Part shown: positions 44,115 through 56,218 of the stretch, piece by piece
Numbering within the stretch: the stretch's first letter is position 1
How the letters are laid out: each line of letters begins with the position of its first letter
Assembly (NCBI RefSeq): GCF_918797505.1
Contig: NC_092799.1
Location: forward strand, 31,012,597-31,076,596
Direction of reading: 5' to 3'
Source of the DNA: Bemisia tabaci
Taxonomy: Eukaryota; Arthropoda; Insecta; Hemiptera; Aleyrodidae
DNA: 64,000 nucleotides
Position numbers and translations under genes: made by a program
Notes under the pieces: generated by a model
The model's input: the letters and a program-made list of their open reading frames with translations, nothing else
What the model was told of the DNA's origin: nothing
The model's database searches: none

Positions 44115-46318
44115 CTCTGGCCGAAAGAGTTGGGAAGAGAATACCTACCTTCTACTAACCTTGCAATGAGGAACTATAATTTTTGGCCGATCCGTAAAAG
44201 CACGCATGGGCGTGACGAAAATAATGGTGTGTGCGTTGTTTCTAACAAAGCCCAGCAACTGGAGTTCCTACTTGCAAATTCTAGGTGTCTTCTCAATTTC
44301 ATCTCAATCTTTATGAGGTTGCTGTTCGGATCTTTCAATTATACACATCGTATTTTACCGTGAGTACTTGGGACATTTCCTTCCGCTTTTTACGTGGATC
44401 GCATGAGAGTGAAGTATTTTTCGTGTTTAAGTGCCCAGCAACTGTATAAGAATGAAGAAGTCATGGTCAAAATATCAATGTTTACGCCAATTTCTAATAA
44501 ATGATAACATTTATGTTTTCTAGACGACGAAAAAATGTTTTGTATTGTATCGGAATAATGTATTTGCAATCGCCCACCTTGCAGGAACTTAATTTGATTT
44601 TTGAAGACCTATTTAACTGAAATCGTTCCTCGACGCCTCTCCGTTCATCGCGAAATGTGTAGGCACTGCGGTTATTTTTCACGTTACTCTCTGTCATTAC
44701 GGAGGTTTATAAATGCAGTCTCGGTGCACGAAAAAAGGGTCAGTTGTGCTCGGATATTAAAGGGCCCAAAAAGCTTGCCAAAAGGAGGGAGATAAAAGAT
44801 CAAAAAGAGGAAACTTGCAGCGTTTCTTCTAAATGAGAGGTGGAAAAAATCCCTTTTTGCGCTGGGATTAACTCCGATGACCACTGTCTCTTTATAACCG
44901 CTCTTGGCCACAATGCTCATTAAATACTTCCTACTAAGAGATTTTCATAGGTATGAATTATGAACTTATGAAGTTGTTTTTTTATCACGGTAGCCGCAGA
45001 CACGATAAATACCGTTGAGAGCTCCGAACGTTGCATGATATTGGGCGATATATTTTTGGATGAAAAAGAGAGGAAAGCTGGTTTCGGAAATATGATAGTC
45101 AGGCGTTTGTTGCCTGTAAGTGTGTAAGTGGCCTCTAAAAATATGTATATGCATTTGTGTTCGTCGGAAACTTTTACAGAAAAATGAAATCAGTTTAGAC
45201 TTTTTTCTTCTCCATACCTCCTCCTTTCTCGAAATTCTCCGTTTTTTAAAGTCCGTTTGCTGATTAGCGAGTGACGTCATTAGATCTGCGGTCATCACCA
45301 ACATATTCGCACGAGGGGCGCTGATTTTTGGCAAACTTTTTTGCAATTCTGCGTTCATGGAGAACTTTTGTCGACCAAAAACTATTCCTAGACTCGAGAA
45401 CAAGACTATGCATATAAATCGTGGCAAGGTTTTAAGTGTGCGGCGAATAAGTAGAAAAGGTCCAACTTAAATCAAAGAAACGAATATGAGGCCTTACGTC
45501 TAAGATCATAACCCTTTAAATTGCATACATCACAAAAGCAGTGGTCGCAAGATCGCATTAGCATTAAAGTTCTTCTTTTTAAAATTAGGAGAGCCAACAA
45601 CTAGAATAACAATTGCAAATAGGATCTATTTGTAATTTATGAATAAGCTATAGAGTTTAGCGACTCACAAGTTCATATCCTAATCATATTCTTATTCTGA
45701 TCATGTAAAAACAATTAATACTTTTGTAGTATTGTTTCATAAATAAAATTTAAAAAAAAAAAAAAAAATTGTGAAGCACACAAATCAATCTTCAAGTATG
45801 CGACCATTTCATCGCACGCTATCTGTTCTTGTTAAACGGTTGGATGGAAGCGAACCGAATTCATTATCGCCAAACGTCATGTCCTCCTTCATTTTGTCGA
45901 CTCAGCAAATTTAAATCCTCTTTGTTAAAATTGTCGCACTCACCGATTGATCTTTTGTGTCCTTGGGAATACGAGAGCTCATGAAGCAGAGCCCTCTTTT
46001 GCTATAGCCTTAATAGCACGCGTAGCGGGCTTTCAGTAGTTACACTTTAAGGATAAAGTTTCAATCCTGGCGCAAAGTGACGTCGAGGTCCATTATTATC
46101 TGTCTAGCTCCAAGTTTTGAACTCTGTGGAGGCAAGTGCAAAGAGGAGAAAAGATATTGCGGAGAACTCCTTAATAAGTTACGATGAAAGTCTTGAATCT
46201 CCTAGTAATGCTAGATTCAATACATTTACTGGTCATTCTAGTTCGGAACCGCCGAATTGACGATGTTTTATCCTTGCAACCGTCGTCATTCTAGTTCGTA
46301 ACCACTAAACTGAGGATA
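44115..46318. other. Mostly unassigned; one MITE fragment and one poly(A) tract
   Basis: 44163-44225 resembles one arm of the 139-bp MITE at 62876 (GGAACTATAATTT, then GTAAAAGCAC). At 45738-45768 AATAAA precedes an A17 run, possibly the tail of an old retro-insertion. The minus frame 44966-45427 (153 aa) has no motif I know. Confidence 0.4.
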
Positions 46319-46461
46319 TTTGGATTATATTTTGTAATGAGGAACCACTACCTCTGGCTCTTCCATAAAATCACATTTCTGCATAGGGGAACCAATGACA
46401 CATATGCTGTTTTTAAAATCAGCTAGAAATAGTGGTTCCTCAACGCAAAATGTAGTCCATT
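46319..46461. mobile_element. About 140-bp foldback MITE, TGGACTACATTTTG family, copy 1
   Basis: TGGATTATATTTTGTAATGA with GGAACCACTA is inverted at the right (TAGTGGTTCCTCAACGCAAAATGTAGTCCA in two blocks). A second copy is at 62876-63014. Confidence 0.82.
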
Positions 46462-46854
46462 TTGGTAATCCAGGATTGCGCGAAAGGTCTATGAAAATAT
46501 ACGAGGATTGCCACTGAAAAAAGTGCCTTGTCCGAGAAACAAGGATTCTAGTCTCCCAGACAAGACCGTCTTGTTATATTTGATCCACAAGGTATTCTAG
46601 TTCATGGGACCCATACAGTCTTGTTCAGGGAACAAGACTTCCTTGTTGCATAAGTCAAAAGTCTAGTCACGGTAACAAAAATGTCTAGTTCTGGGAACAA
46701 GACTTGTCTTGTCACAGTATTTGGAAGAAATTAAAATTGCAAAAAAAATGTCACAAATTTATATGAATTGCAAGATTTTTATGAAAATTTAATTGTTCTC
46801 TACTTCCTTCACTCCTCTTACACCAGAATTGTCCCATCCGACCTTTCAAATTTT

Positions 46855-46928
46855 ACCGGCCTGATCGGAATTTGAACGCGGGACCATATGTTAACGGACG
46901 AGTGTTCTACTGACTGAGCTTTCCGAGC
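46855..46928 (-). repeat. tRNA-like segment in the left arm
   Basis: On the minus strand AAGCTCAGTCAGTAGAACAC resembles a D arm and GTCCCGCGTTCAAATTCCGA a T arm; GTTAAC sits where an anticodon loop would be. The stems pair poorly. A weaker counterpart is on the plus strand at about 52013-52055 (AAGTCGGTGGAATGCGTAGA). Confidence 0.5.
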
Positions 46929-47015
46929 TAGTTATAATGCAGAGCCGAATTTTAAGTATAAGTACAAGCGGGATCGTTATTCCTGCGAAAAATAGTTTTC
47001 CGTAACCCGCCGTAC

Positions 47016-48629
47016 ATGACTCAGTTGACCACAGGAGATTACCCGGGCTCGAAGTCATGTTAGTGAAGAAAGCCTTTCCCCTCATTGATATCGCACCTTC
47101 TCCGACCGTATCTCTCACATCTTCGTTTCCCCTCACTGCAGCATGCATCAAATTGCGATTATCCGGAATATACGATCACACGTCATATCTGATCGAATCC
47201 GTCGCCCACTTTTACTGATACGGAAGACAAGACTTGTTCTCACTGGGTCAACAGTCGGTTAGTTTAATTTCATTTCGAAGAGGACAGAAGATCCATCGCT
47301 CTTGGCGCCCTGGCCCTGCTGATATCTAGGCGCCAGTGTAAGGCGCCATGCAAGCAGGGGGGGGGGGGGGGCAACCAGCCTTTGTGTTTGAGCTAATTGA
47401 AAATTACTTCGATTTTTTGTTTCTTTATAATATTACTTTCTTTTTAAAAAGTCAAAATATTCAAAACTTGTGTAACACAAGTCGTTTGTTATGGATCACT
47501 TCCTTTTATCAGGTATTGTCTTGATTATGATACGAAATTAAAAAAATATTAATCATGTTTCAATCGTGTTTAATCTTCATAGTATTTTCTTTCCTTTTAT
47601 TTAATACTCGTCCCCCCCCCCCCCAAAAAAAAAAGAAATATTTGATATAAGGGCATAACTTGATAAGATAAAGAAACTGTAAATAATGCTTCAGTCGTTT
47701 GTGGATGAAATATTTTGCTCTTACGAAAGCTTTCGTGAATAGTACTAAATAATGCTATTGAAGATTTTTATTAAATTTAAATTAAATGTATTTTCTGTCT
47801 CAAGCAATGAGTTCCTTCCAATAATGTGATCAATTCAAAGAATAAATCAATCAGGAAGAAGAAAACTCCTAAATAAAGATGTAAGTTTTGTATCTTTGAA
47901 ATTAAAATAATTTATATCATCAGTAGAGGAGTAGAAATGAAACAGCATTGAAAAAAAAATCATAGGTCAACAGAAATGTAGAAACAAAGTATAACAAAAA
48001 TACATCAATACCAACAAAATAAAAAAGTTGAAGCCCAAAGCCTTTCAAAGCTATAGTCTGGCTCCATATGAGATTTCTATATTTCATTTGACCTAATCGT
48101 AAAACAATTTAATAAAAATAAATACAATCTTCTACGCTATATTTGACACGCCTGTCCTTGAAGACGTATTGAAGAAATCTAAATCCTCAATATTAGTTAA
48201 CTTTGGTAGAAAGCATCTCGCCAATTGTTAGGAACCAGGAGGAAATAATGAGAAAGCTAGAAAAAATTATTTTTTTCAGGGTCAACGGTGGGCCAAACGC
48301 CAAATATTCAACAATAAAATCGAGATGTTGTAAAACCAAGTAATACTGAGAATATTGAGAGGAGGGTGGCATATCTCTTTCCGAAAGAGCTAAGATGACC
48401 TTGATTAGCATTTGAAGCACCCAAAAGGAAGGAACTTCATAGGGGTTGGTACCCTATAGCTTATTTGACTTAAATATCTGACACGATTAACTGACAGTTT
48501 AAAAAAATAATGAAGATTTGGCAATTAAAAACAATACAACTATTCTCGCAAGATGGATTGCACATGAAAAATGTAAGACGCAATGGCGTGAGTCGTGAAC
48601 TCGCAATGCCCCGCTCTAGTTTAAGCAAC
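47016..48629. other. Interior of the 6.16-kb candidate; G15 and C13 tracts
   Basis: G15 at 47357-47371 and C13 at 47612-47624. Short frames lack motifs. AT-rich from 47400 to 48150. Confidence 0.4.
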
Positions 48630-49530
48630 ATTACAAATAAGACAAACGGAAACAAACACAACATGGAAATAGAGGGAGGGAAAGGATGCGCGTTAACGAC
48701 GGCGCAGAGATACAACTATTCGTGCTTGAAGGACGTCCGTGCTGCGTCTGAAAAATTGAAGGCGCGATGACGCGAAGCGTGAGTTCTCAATGCTGTGCTA
48801 TATGCTGCCAATGAGGTGTCGCTCAGATTCGGAAGGGAAGTTTAAAAAGTGGCCCGAACACATCTCTCCTACCTTCGGCTGTGTTATATTCACGTAGTGC
48901 CTGAAGCACTATTACGAACAGAGACAAGAGACCCTCCACTGGCCTCCTAGCGACAGGTGGAAGCTTTTACTTTCGGGGTTTCAACAATTCCTTATGGACA
49001 ATTACTAGGGAGCAACAGTCATCACCCTAGTTTCGGCTGTTGACTTACCTACATGGTCGATGATGAGCTTCGGAGGACGTCATGAGCCAAACAAGTTTCC
49101 GAAACGTCGGCCATTTTCGGCTTGTTTGCAAAACGTAACTGCCAACACGTTGTTGAACATCAACCATGTAGGTAAGTCAACAGTTGAGTGCTGAAGTCCC
49201 AAAAGTAAAAGCTTCCACAATGGCCAAGATACTAGTGGAGGGTCTCTTGTCTCTGATTACGAATGAGACAAACGGAAACAAACACAATATGGATGTGGAG
49301 GGAGGGAAAAGGTGCGCGTTCACGACGGCGCAGAGATACAACTATTCGTACTTGATGGACGTCCGTGCTGCATCTGAAAAATTGAAGGCGCGATGACGCG
49401 AAGCGTGAGTGCTCAATGCTCTGCTGTATGCTGCCAATGAGGTGTCGCTCCGATTCGGGAGAAAAGTTAAAAAAGAGGCCCGAATACGTCTTCCTTATCG
49501 TCGGCTGTGTTGATACTCGTTATTTCTTAT
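48630..49530. repeat. 281-bp tandem repeat, two units, interrupted by a hAT-like MITE
   Basis: The anchors are ATTACAAAT at 48630 and ATTACGAAT at 49256. The 626-bp distance minus 337 bp (insert) and 8 bp (target duplication) gives 281 bp. Units share GACAAACGGAAACAAACACA and ACGGCGCAGAGATACAACTA. A related sequence sits inside a MITE at 16152-16421. A short frame (TAQRYNYS... to KLKAR) is kept in all copies, without evidence of function. Confidence 0.85.
48919..49255. mobile_element. 337-bp hAT-like MITE with 8-bp target duplication
   Basis: ATTACGAA at 48911-48918 and 49256-49263 flanks the ends CAGAGACAAGAGACCCTCCA and its inverse. The arms match over more than 100 bp with one indel. An 8-bp duplication and CAGAG ends fit hAT. 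Confidence 0.93.
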
Positions 49531-50267
49531 TTTTTCAGGTTCTTGTCTGATTATTTTTTAGGATGGATTTTTAGACCCACGTCTTAAGCTCGTGTAAACC
49601 GCAGCACTGACGCGGTTCTCATGGAAATAATGGTGCTTGGATGCTTCTAAAGGCTTTAATTTTTTATGTTTTCTTAAATTTTAGAAGTCTGTCGGTCACT
49701 TCAATACGTTCAATTTTACAATTTTTACTCAGTACGATTAATAAACTTTGAACCTGAAAATAGCGTAAACTTGTGCTGCTTTGCCAAACTTTACTGAACC
49801 CCTCTCCAAGAAGGGAATGCTCGTAGGAAACTCAAATCGTGGTAATTGTTACACAAGTTTTGTCAGTCAAGCAGGAGTGAATTTCAGGCTTTGGCAGTAA
49901 GCTCAGTGCTAGTTTTGATCAAAATAAGCAACGAATTCATGTAGTAGAAGACCCTATCCAAATTTTTCAGGTTTTTCAATAAAAGTTCAGCATAGAATAC
50001 TAGGGTATGAAGTTAGTCACATTGAAATTATGAGCATAGAGGCATGAGCTATTACTGTTTCTACTTAAGAGGTCTAATTTCACCATTCCAATTTTTCTCC
50101 CAAGTTTTCGGTAATTTAAGAAGAATAATACAATTTCTCTTTCATTGCTTGTTTTCAAAAATACTCATAAAAAAACACTTAAATGATAATGATCTGCTTG
50201 AGAATTTCACCAAAAGTTTGAATAAAAAAGGAAACCACAGTATTATCCAGAATAAATATCCCACGCT
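49531..50267. other. Unassigned sequence
   Basis: Nothing recognised. Confidence 0.4.
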
Positions 50268-50489
50268 ATCCTGAGAGTCCACCTCTACGTAAAGACAAAC
50301 TCTCCATGCAAAGATAGGGAGCAAATACATTGACAGGGCTGCCACTTTACTTGGGGACTCTAAAAGCACGAGCAGCAACGAAAGCACGGCAACCCTTAGG
50401 TTGCCGTGCTTTCAGTTACCCTGCTAATATATTTGCTCCCTATCTTTGCATGGAGAGTTTGTCTTTACGTAGACGTGGACTCTCAGGAT
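50268..50489. mobile_element. 222-bp foldback element with nearly perfect arms
   Basis: ATCCTGAGAGTCCACCTCTA onward is matched by the inverse ending GACGTGGACTCTCAGGAT. The outer arms match over about 68 bp with few mismatches, and an inner hairpin (AAAGCACGGCAACC/GGTTGCCGTGCTTT) sits near the centre. It would form a long RNA hairpin if transcribed. Confidence 0.9.
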
Positions 50490-51537
50490 CATTACAGCCT
50501 CAACTTTGAGACCGTTTTTGGAGCTTGGGAGTTGATTTCAGAGAAAATCAGTGGGACCATCGTGTTTCTCGCGGACTTTTACATAAGAATCAATAGTCAA
50601 ATTGCAAATTCCTCACACATGCAACACCTCCATTAATCCATCTCCATGTTTGGCGTTAACATTTAGCGTCAAATCTTTGTCACTAACTAAACTATAAAAA
50701 AAAGACGGTTAAAATGCCAAAAATATCGGAAAAATAACGATCTGTAGGTGCTGTGCGGGCCGCGTTAAATTTTTTTTTCCAAATCCTTTTGGCGTTTTTT
50801 TAGCACATGGAACCATTTTAAGACCGTGCAACATTTGATTTGATTTAAACAAGTAAGTCTCACCCTTGGGGGAGGGGGGGTGGTGGACAGATTTGACCGT
50901 TCTACCATATAGTATTCTTGTAGTTTAGACACTAAAGCATTAAGAAGCGCCCATATTAGCTCAGTAAGTTACATATTTTAGGAATAGTAGGCACTTAAAA
51001 GTCACTGATCATAGAAAAACACAGGTCTCCAAAAATGAAAAAAATCTGAACACGGTGGACTTTATGGTAGACTAGATAGTTGACAAGCTTCTATGTAATT
51101 TGTATTGCTGAGTTCAAAATTGACCTTAGTTTTTTTGCGTTGACCCATTATCTTCCCACAAAATGGGGTTTCTAAAAAAAATGGAGTTTTTTGTGGGGAA
51201 ATTCAATTTTGATTCAATTTTTTTGGGAAAACGGTGCATAATATTTAAAATCAAGGCCATTTTCGGATTCAGCAGCTAAAGTTACTTCAAATCAGACTTT
51301 AATGGCACCCATCCTTCATTGTAATATTTATTTAAAAAATAAAATAGGAGCGAAAATTTTGAGTTACAGCTAAAAAAAATCTAGTCATATGCTATTAATA
51401 TTTGATAGCTTGGCCTTGGCTGTAGATGACCTACTGCGGGCGCTTAAGCATGAACCTAACTTTTATTTTCAAGGGATCCATTTCTCATCCAATATGTCCA
51501 CGTTGTGGCTCACTACACCTCTCAACACTGTTACAGT
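50490..51537. other. Unassigned sequence
   Basis: AT-rich, with no credible gene. Confidence 0.4.
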
Positions 51538-51694
51538 CAGTGGCGTGACGTGCTTTATGATATATCGATTGATCTCCCATATAAATCTATGGAAAAAGAT
51601 CGATAGACAGGGTGTTTACACCTCAATAATCGATTCTTTACCATGGCTTCAAATGGAGAAATATCGATAATCGATTAATCACGCCTCGCCACCG
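51538..51694. mobile_element. 157-bp ATCGAT-type MITE, CAGTGGCG family
   Basis: Ends CAGTGGCG and CGCCACCG with ATCGAT words inside. Flanks GTTACAGT and ATTGCGGT agree at 5 of 8 positions, consistent with an old 8-bp duplication. Confidence 0.82.
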
Positions 51695-52669
51695 ATTGCG
51701 GTGTGGTGAAGAATGGGGAAAAGATATGGAACCGGAGGGAAGCCTCGAAGGCATACAGCTATCACCGACTGGCCTGACCGTGGAGACAACGATGAAAGTA
51801 GGGGAAAGAGGAAAAGAGCAAGAAAATAAACGTGGGATTCCCAATCGCTGATAACTGATAAGTCGTGAATGTAGAGTCGGTGCGAGAGCTATTATTCTGT
51901 GGCCACTATAGCGGTGCACTAAAGTGTATGGCGGGTTACGGAAAACTATTTTTCGCAGGAATAACGATCCGCTTGTACAGCCCACAGATTTACTTTTTCA
52001 CTTTGTTGCTATCTAAGTCGGTGGAATGCGTAGAGCATCAGATTGTTTGGTTTCTTTCTTTTTTACCATTTACTGTTTACGAAAAGGAATTTACATTCTA
52101 CATCTGATAAAAATGGACAATTTAGGCCGAAAAAATGTGTTTCTTCAAGCAACGATGTTTCCTTTGTTCCGTGTTTATGATTCTAATTTTTATTTTTATT
52201 TTATATCATGATAATAATTAATAATATATAAATAAATCAAACGTTAAAAAAATAATTATATAATTAGATACATTTGATTTTAAAACCTTACGCATGAGCG
52301 ATTTATTTTTAAAAAAGAATTATAAACTTATTGTTTTTACCTTTTCATTAAACATCCAGAAAAATTTTAGGGGAAAAATTATTAAGCGCAGTTCTTAAAA
52401 TACTCTTTCAAAATGTATAAAACAATACGCTCTCTTTGAATTTGATTATTACTCGTGGTGAGCAGATAATCTTGTCACAGTGACAAGACTATCGAGTCCG
52501 GTGGCTCAGAAACCTAGCATATAAAACAAGACTGGTCTTGTTGCATTAACAAACGGGTATTGTTTCCCAAACAAACTGAGTTGTTTGGCAGACTAAAAGT
52601 CTTGTCCCTGAGACAAGGCAGGTTTAACAAGTTTATCTTGTCTCTACGGCTCTACTATTTTTTTCAGTG

Positions 52670-53086
52670 TGCGCTCAAAAGGCTCAAAGATTGCGCGATT
52701 TTTAACATCTGCTACAGGAATGCGCGAATTTAAAATGAAGTTAATTTAGGGTGGAAGTTTGGCCAAACAGGAAACAGTCGGAGACTAAACGCATTTTTGT
52801 TTTAACGCAAGTTTAGGTTAGTTTGTTGACAACGTCATCGATGTCTTACTTTGTGATGACAAATGAAATGAAAAGATTGAATAATGGTCGTAGAAATAAA
52901 GAACTTTCCTAACTTTTCTCAGAAAAAAATATCTAATCAGAAGAAACAAGGCAACTTTGAAATGCTGATACGGCATTGAAACACAACTCGGGCCTTTTAA
53001 CCTCTATATCATTCGATGCCGCGATCATTCTAACGCGAGTTAGAATAATCGCGTCAAATATAGTGCTGCCGGCGTTTAAATTATAG
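52670..53086. other. Unassigned sequence
   Basis: A small hairpin GATTATTCTAACTCGCGTTA/TAACGCGAGTTAGAATAATC-type pairing occurs near 53022-53053. Nothing else. Confidence 0.4.
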
Positions 53087-53280
53087 TAGCGCCTGCAAGA
53101 CTGTAGGAATACTTCACGCATTTCGCCATACATTGCGGTCGGAGTAGCGCGCATAATAGCGCCTACAAGACTGCATGAATACTTCTCGCATTGCGCCAAA
53201 CGCAGTGCAGTCGGTCAGTTGGCGTAAAACGCGAAGCGTCCACAAGACTGTAGGAATGCTGTCGGGCTGCGTGTTGTCAT
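53087..53280. repeat. About 70-bp imperfect tandem repeat, three units
   Basis: AGCGCCTGCAAGACTG at 53088 recurs at 53158 and, altered, at 53235. The minus frame 52933-53199 is read through it. Confidence 0.75.
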
Positions 53281-53973
53281 TCTTGACTTTTTGCTATAAT
53301 TAAAGGGAAAATATGTATCCTCATTGTAACGATTCAGAAACTCGGATGATATTTAATTTTTTTTGGTCCCATCAAAAGAAAAAAGAACGAACGAAAATAT
53401 CGCGTCAAAATTTTCGATACTTTTATTTGATTTCATCTAATTAAATTCGGAAAACTTCTCTGGAAAGCTGTGCGTAGCTTTTTGAAAACATTTATTAAAA
53501 ATAAAATATAAGAGTGGTGCATAACGATGCAATCAGAGATAAGTATACGCATTCTTTCGGGTGCATACCCGCCGGGTTTTGAATAAATTCAACTCTTAAA
53601 AAACTTGAACACGGAAAACGTGTGGCAGACACTTGAAACTCTGGTGTTGAAAAAGTTCGAACGTATTGTAAAACTGTAATATCTGAGTTTTTTGCAATCA
53701 CATGGGAACGAGTTAGCGAGTTTTACGTAGTAAGGGAATTACTACCTGTTATTATCATTGCAATTCCCTCGCCATTACGGCTTGCAGGACTAAAAGTCCT
53801 CCTCCACTTGTTAGCCTATACTTAGGGGGGAGGGGGGGGGTCTCGCCTGAGCGTGAGGGCCCTTTGGAAGCGCTCTCACGAGAGAGCCCTTAAGGTTTCG
53901 TGCACGAAGCAAAAGAGGGAGAGAGTTCCGAAGGCAGTAGCCGCCAGCTTGGGCCCGCAAAACTCTCCACTCA
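53281..53973. other. Unassigned sequence
   Basis: A short purine/G-rich stretch at 53825-53840. No gene. Confidence 0.4.
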
Positions 53974-54203
53974 CACTGGAAATATAAACACATCGGATCT
54001 AGAGTCCAGACTCCTGAAAACATTGACAAGAAAAAATACTCTTGATTCAATGAGATTTAAGCTTAAATCAAGAACCAAGCCTCTTAATGTAAGAGGATTT
54101 CGTTTCGATTCAAGCAAAAATCCGATTGAATCAAGAGTATTTTTTCTTGTCAATGTTTTCTAGAGCCTGGACTCTAGATCCGATGTGTTTTTTTTTTCCA
54201 GTG
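53974..54203. mobile_element. 230-bp foldback MITE, GATCTAGAGTCC family, copy 6
   Basis: CACTGG and CCAGTG ends with the family arms. CACTCA lies directly outside both ends, which is either an unusual 6-bp duplication or chance similarity to the element end. Confidence 0.9.
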
Positions 54204-54805
54204 CACTCAGTTAGAAGTCGGTATGACTAAGTCGCTTACATGACATACATGCATGTACATAAAATATACTCCAAAATCGATTTCGCCTTAAGACATTTAG
54301 CTTAATCTAAAATCGATTTTACGTAGCGGCTCCGAAACGAAAAAGAAACAGCTTAGTTTTCAGGTCGAGCGCAGCGATGCTCGTTCAATTACTTGATGGC
54401 TCCGGGGTTTAGTCACAATATCTTTTGTCGGAATCAATTACGTCCCGATTGAAAACGAGGCTCCAGTGCATAGTTGGTTGCAGAGGGTAGGAAATAAAAA
54501 ACGCAGACAATAAAATCCTACGCGAAGCGGGACGGTGAGCCGGAGCTTTTTCCCGAAAACCGTACAACCAGCGCTCCACCGCGATTCGGTAAATGAGACT
54601 GCTGTAATCAGAATCGAGTAGTGAAAATCCGCATGCTGTGTCACCTTCGTCTCTTGTTTGCCAGATTCATCCACGAAAAAGAATATGTATGTTTGCCGTT
54701 GTTGCCGCATTACATCGATACAACTTTTCAGCCATGAGTAATCAGTGCGAATGTGTGTTTTCCTGATTGATGGAAGCAAGGTGGAATAAATCGAGAGTGT
54801 CACTA
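54204..54805. other. Unassigned sequence; 167-aa minus frame unrecognised
   Basis: The minus frame 54438-54941 has hydrophobic stretches but no motif, and it crosses into the next element, which argues against a gene. Confidence 0.3.
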
Positions 54806-55336
54806 CATAGAGTCGTAATGTGAATAGGAGAGCTGGCGCACTGGCGCCCTGTTCTGGTCGACGAGTTCCGAGCCCGTTGTGCGCCGAGCTACGATCACTT
54901 TTTCGATACATTTTCGATCCAAAATGGCGGTTGTGGAACACTTAGTAATTCCTATCCTCTTTGTTTACATCAGATGGCCGGGTCACCGTCATTCGAAAAC
55001 AATCGAAAAAGTGACTCTGCGTTGCACAGTAGTCGCGGCATTCGGGACCTGGAAAATGCTTAAAAGAGGCGACAGCTCTCCCACTTACATTACGACTCTA
55101 CACTGGGGAAAAAAAAAAACACATTGGATCTAAAGTCCAGGCTCTTGGAAACATTGCCAAGGAAAACTATTCTTGATTCAATCGGATTTGTGCTTGAATC
55201 AAAACGAAATCCGCTTAAGTTAAGAGGCTTGGTTCTTGACTTAAGCTAGATTCTGATTGAATCAAGAGTACTTTTTCTTTTCGATGTTTTTAAGAGTCTG
55301 GACTCGAGATCCAATGTGTTTTTTTTCCAGTGTATG
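54806..55336. mobile_element. hAT-like MITE (297 bp originally) split by a second MITE
   Basis: TGTCACTA at 54798-54805 and 55337-55344 is an 8-bp target duplication. The ends are CATAGAGTCGTAATG and, once the inner MITE is removed, its inverse. Inner arms (CACTTTTTCGAT...TTTTCGA) also pair. Confidence 0.85.
55101..55332. mobile_element. 232-bp foldback MITE, GATCTAGAGTCC family, copy 7, nested
   Basis: TA at 55099-55100 and 55333-55334 flanks the copy. It sits two bases from the right terminus of the hAT-like element, so it is the younger insertion. Confidence 0.93.
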
Positions 55337-55344
55337 TGTCACTA

Positions 55345-56218
55345 CCGCGGTACATACGGCCCTAGTGTCCACAGCCACCCGCACACGGATTATTCTGCTG
55401 GGTGGTTCATCTCGTGCGCCAAGTGGACGTGCTTCTGCCTAACGGAACTATGTGTATTAAGACATGAGCCTTGAGACCCATAAAAATATATGCATAATTG
55501 GGCTCACGTCAATATGCATATAATTCCGTTTGGCAGTTTTGCGTCTGATTAGCCGAATGGGACTATTTGCAAAAATGCCGAGAGGAGAACATCTGAGGTC
55601 TATCTGCCTGAGGTCACGGACTCGGAGCAATCAATTTGTCATGAGACTTAAGCAAAGATAAAACGCCAACCCGGCCGCCATGAGACTATATTTAAGCCAA
55701 ATCCATTGATAGAATAGATAAATTCCTTTTCAAAGGCCAAACGTACACGGTTCAGCGCTGATTAATGACGTCCGATTGGTGATAAGGAAAGGAACTCGGA
55801 GGACGCTCCGTTTCGGGCCGAATCGATAGTTGAGAACAAGATGTTGACGTCACCGTTGGAAGGATTCGTTTAGGCGGAACGGAGGCGGAAATACCGCCTA
55901 ATTAGAGGTTAAAAATAAGTGAATGAACGACCCCCAAGGTTCGGAATTATCGGGAAAACTAACAGTGCCTCCTTCTGTCACGCGACGGCCGGCCGCAGCC
56001 GAGCCAGAGAACGCTCCGGCATGGCACCGGCTCTCGTCAGACGTCAGACGATCTCCGCGGTTAAGTCAAATCAATTAAGATTACACAGGTCCCAGGTTCG
56101 AATCCCACGGGTGTCGATAAATTTTCATGGAACTGACGAGTGGATCTTCAGGTGCAGATTCCCCTCGGCCTTAATCCCTGAGAATTTGAAAGCCTGGAGC
56201 ATGGATGTACTGTGCACT
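55345..56218. other. Unassigned sequence with a B-box-like motif at about 56094
   Basis: AGGTTCGAATCCCACGG resembles a tRNA B box, but no matching tRNA fold was found. The frame 55919-56368 crosses into the next insertion and is probably chance. Confidence 0.35.

Larger units (their letters stand above)
46512..52669. mobile_element. Candidate 6,158-bp element with inverted terminal arms
   Basis: It starts CACTGAAAAAAGTGCCTTGTC and ends with CTTGTCTC, a T run and CAGTG. Both ends are dense in CTTGT/ACAAG words. Further in, a block of about 53 bp (GGCGGGTTACGGAAAACTAT onward) lies at 51926-51978 and inverted at 46962-47015, followed outward in each arm by a tRNA-like stretch. TGC may be a 3-bp target duplication. 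The interior (47016-51537) carries other repeats and no transposase. Alternative: two separate inverted copies of one smaller element. Confidence 0.6.

Noticed and set aside
46855..46928. Functional tRNA gene on the minus strand
   Set aside because: D and T arms are recognisable but the anticodon and acceptor stems do not pair.
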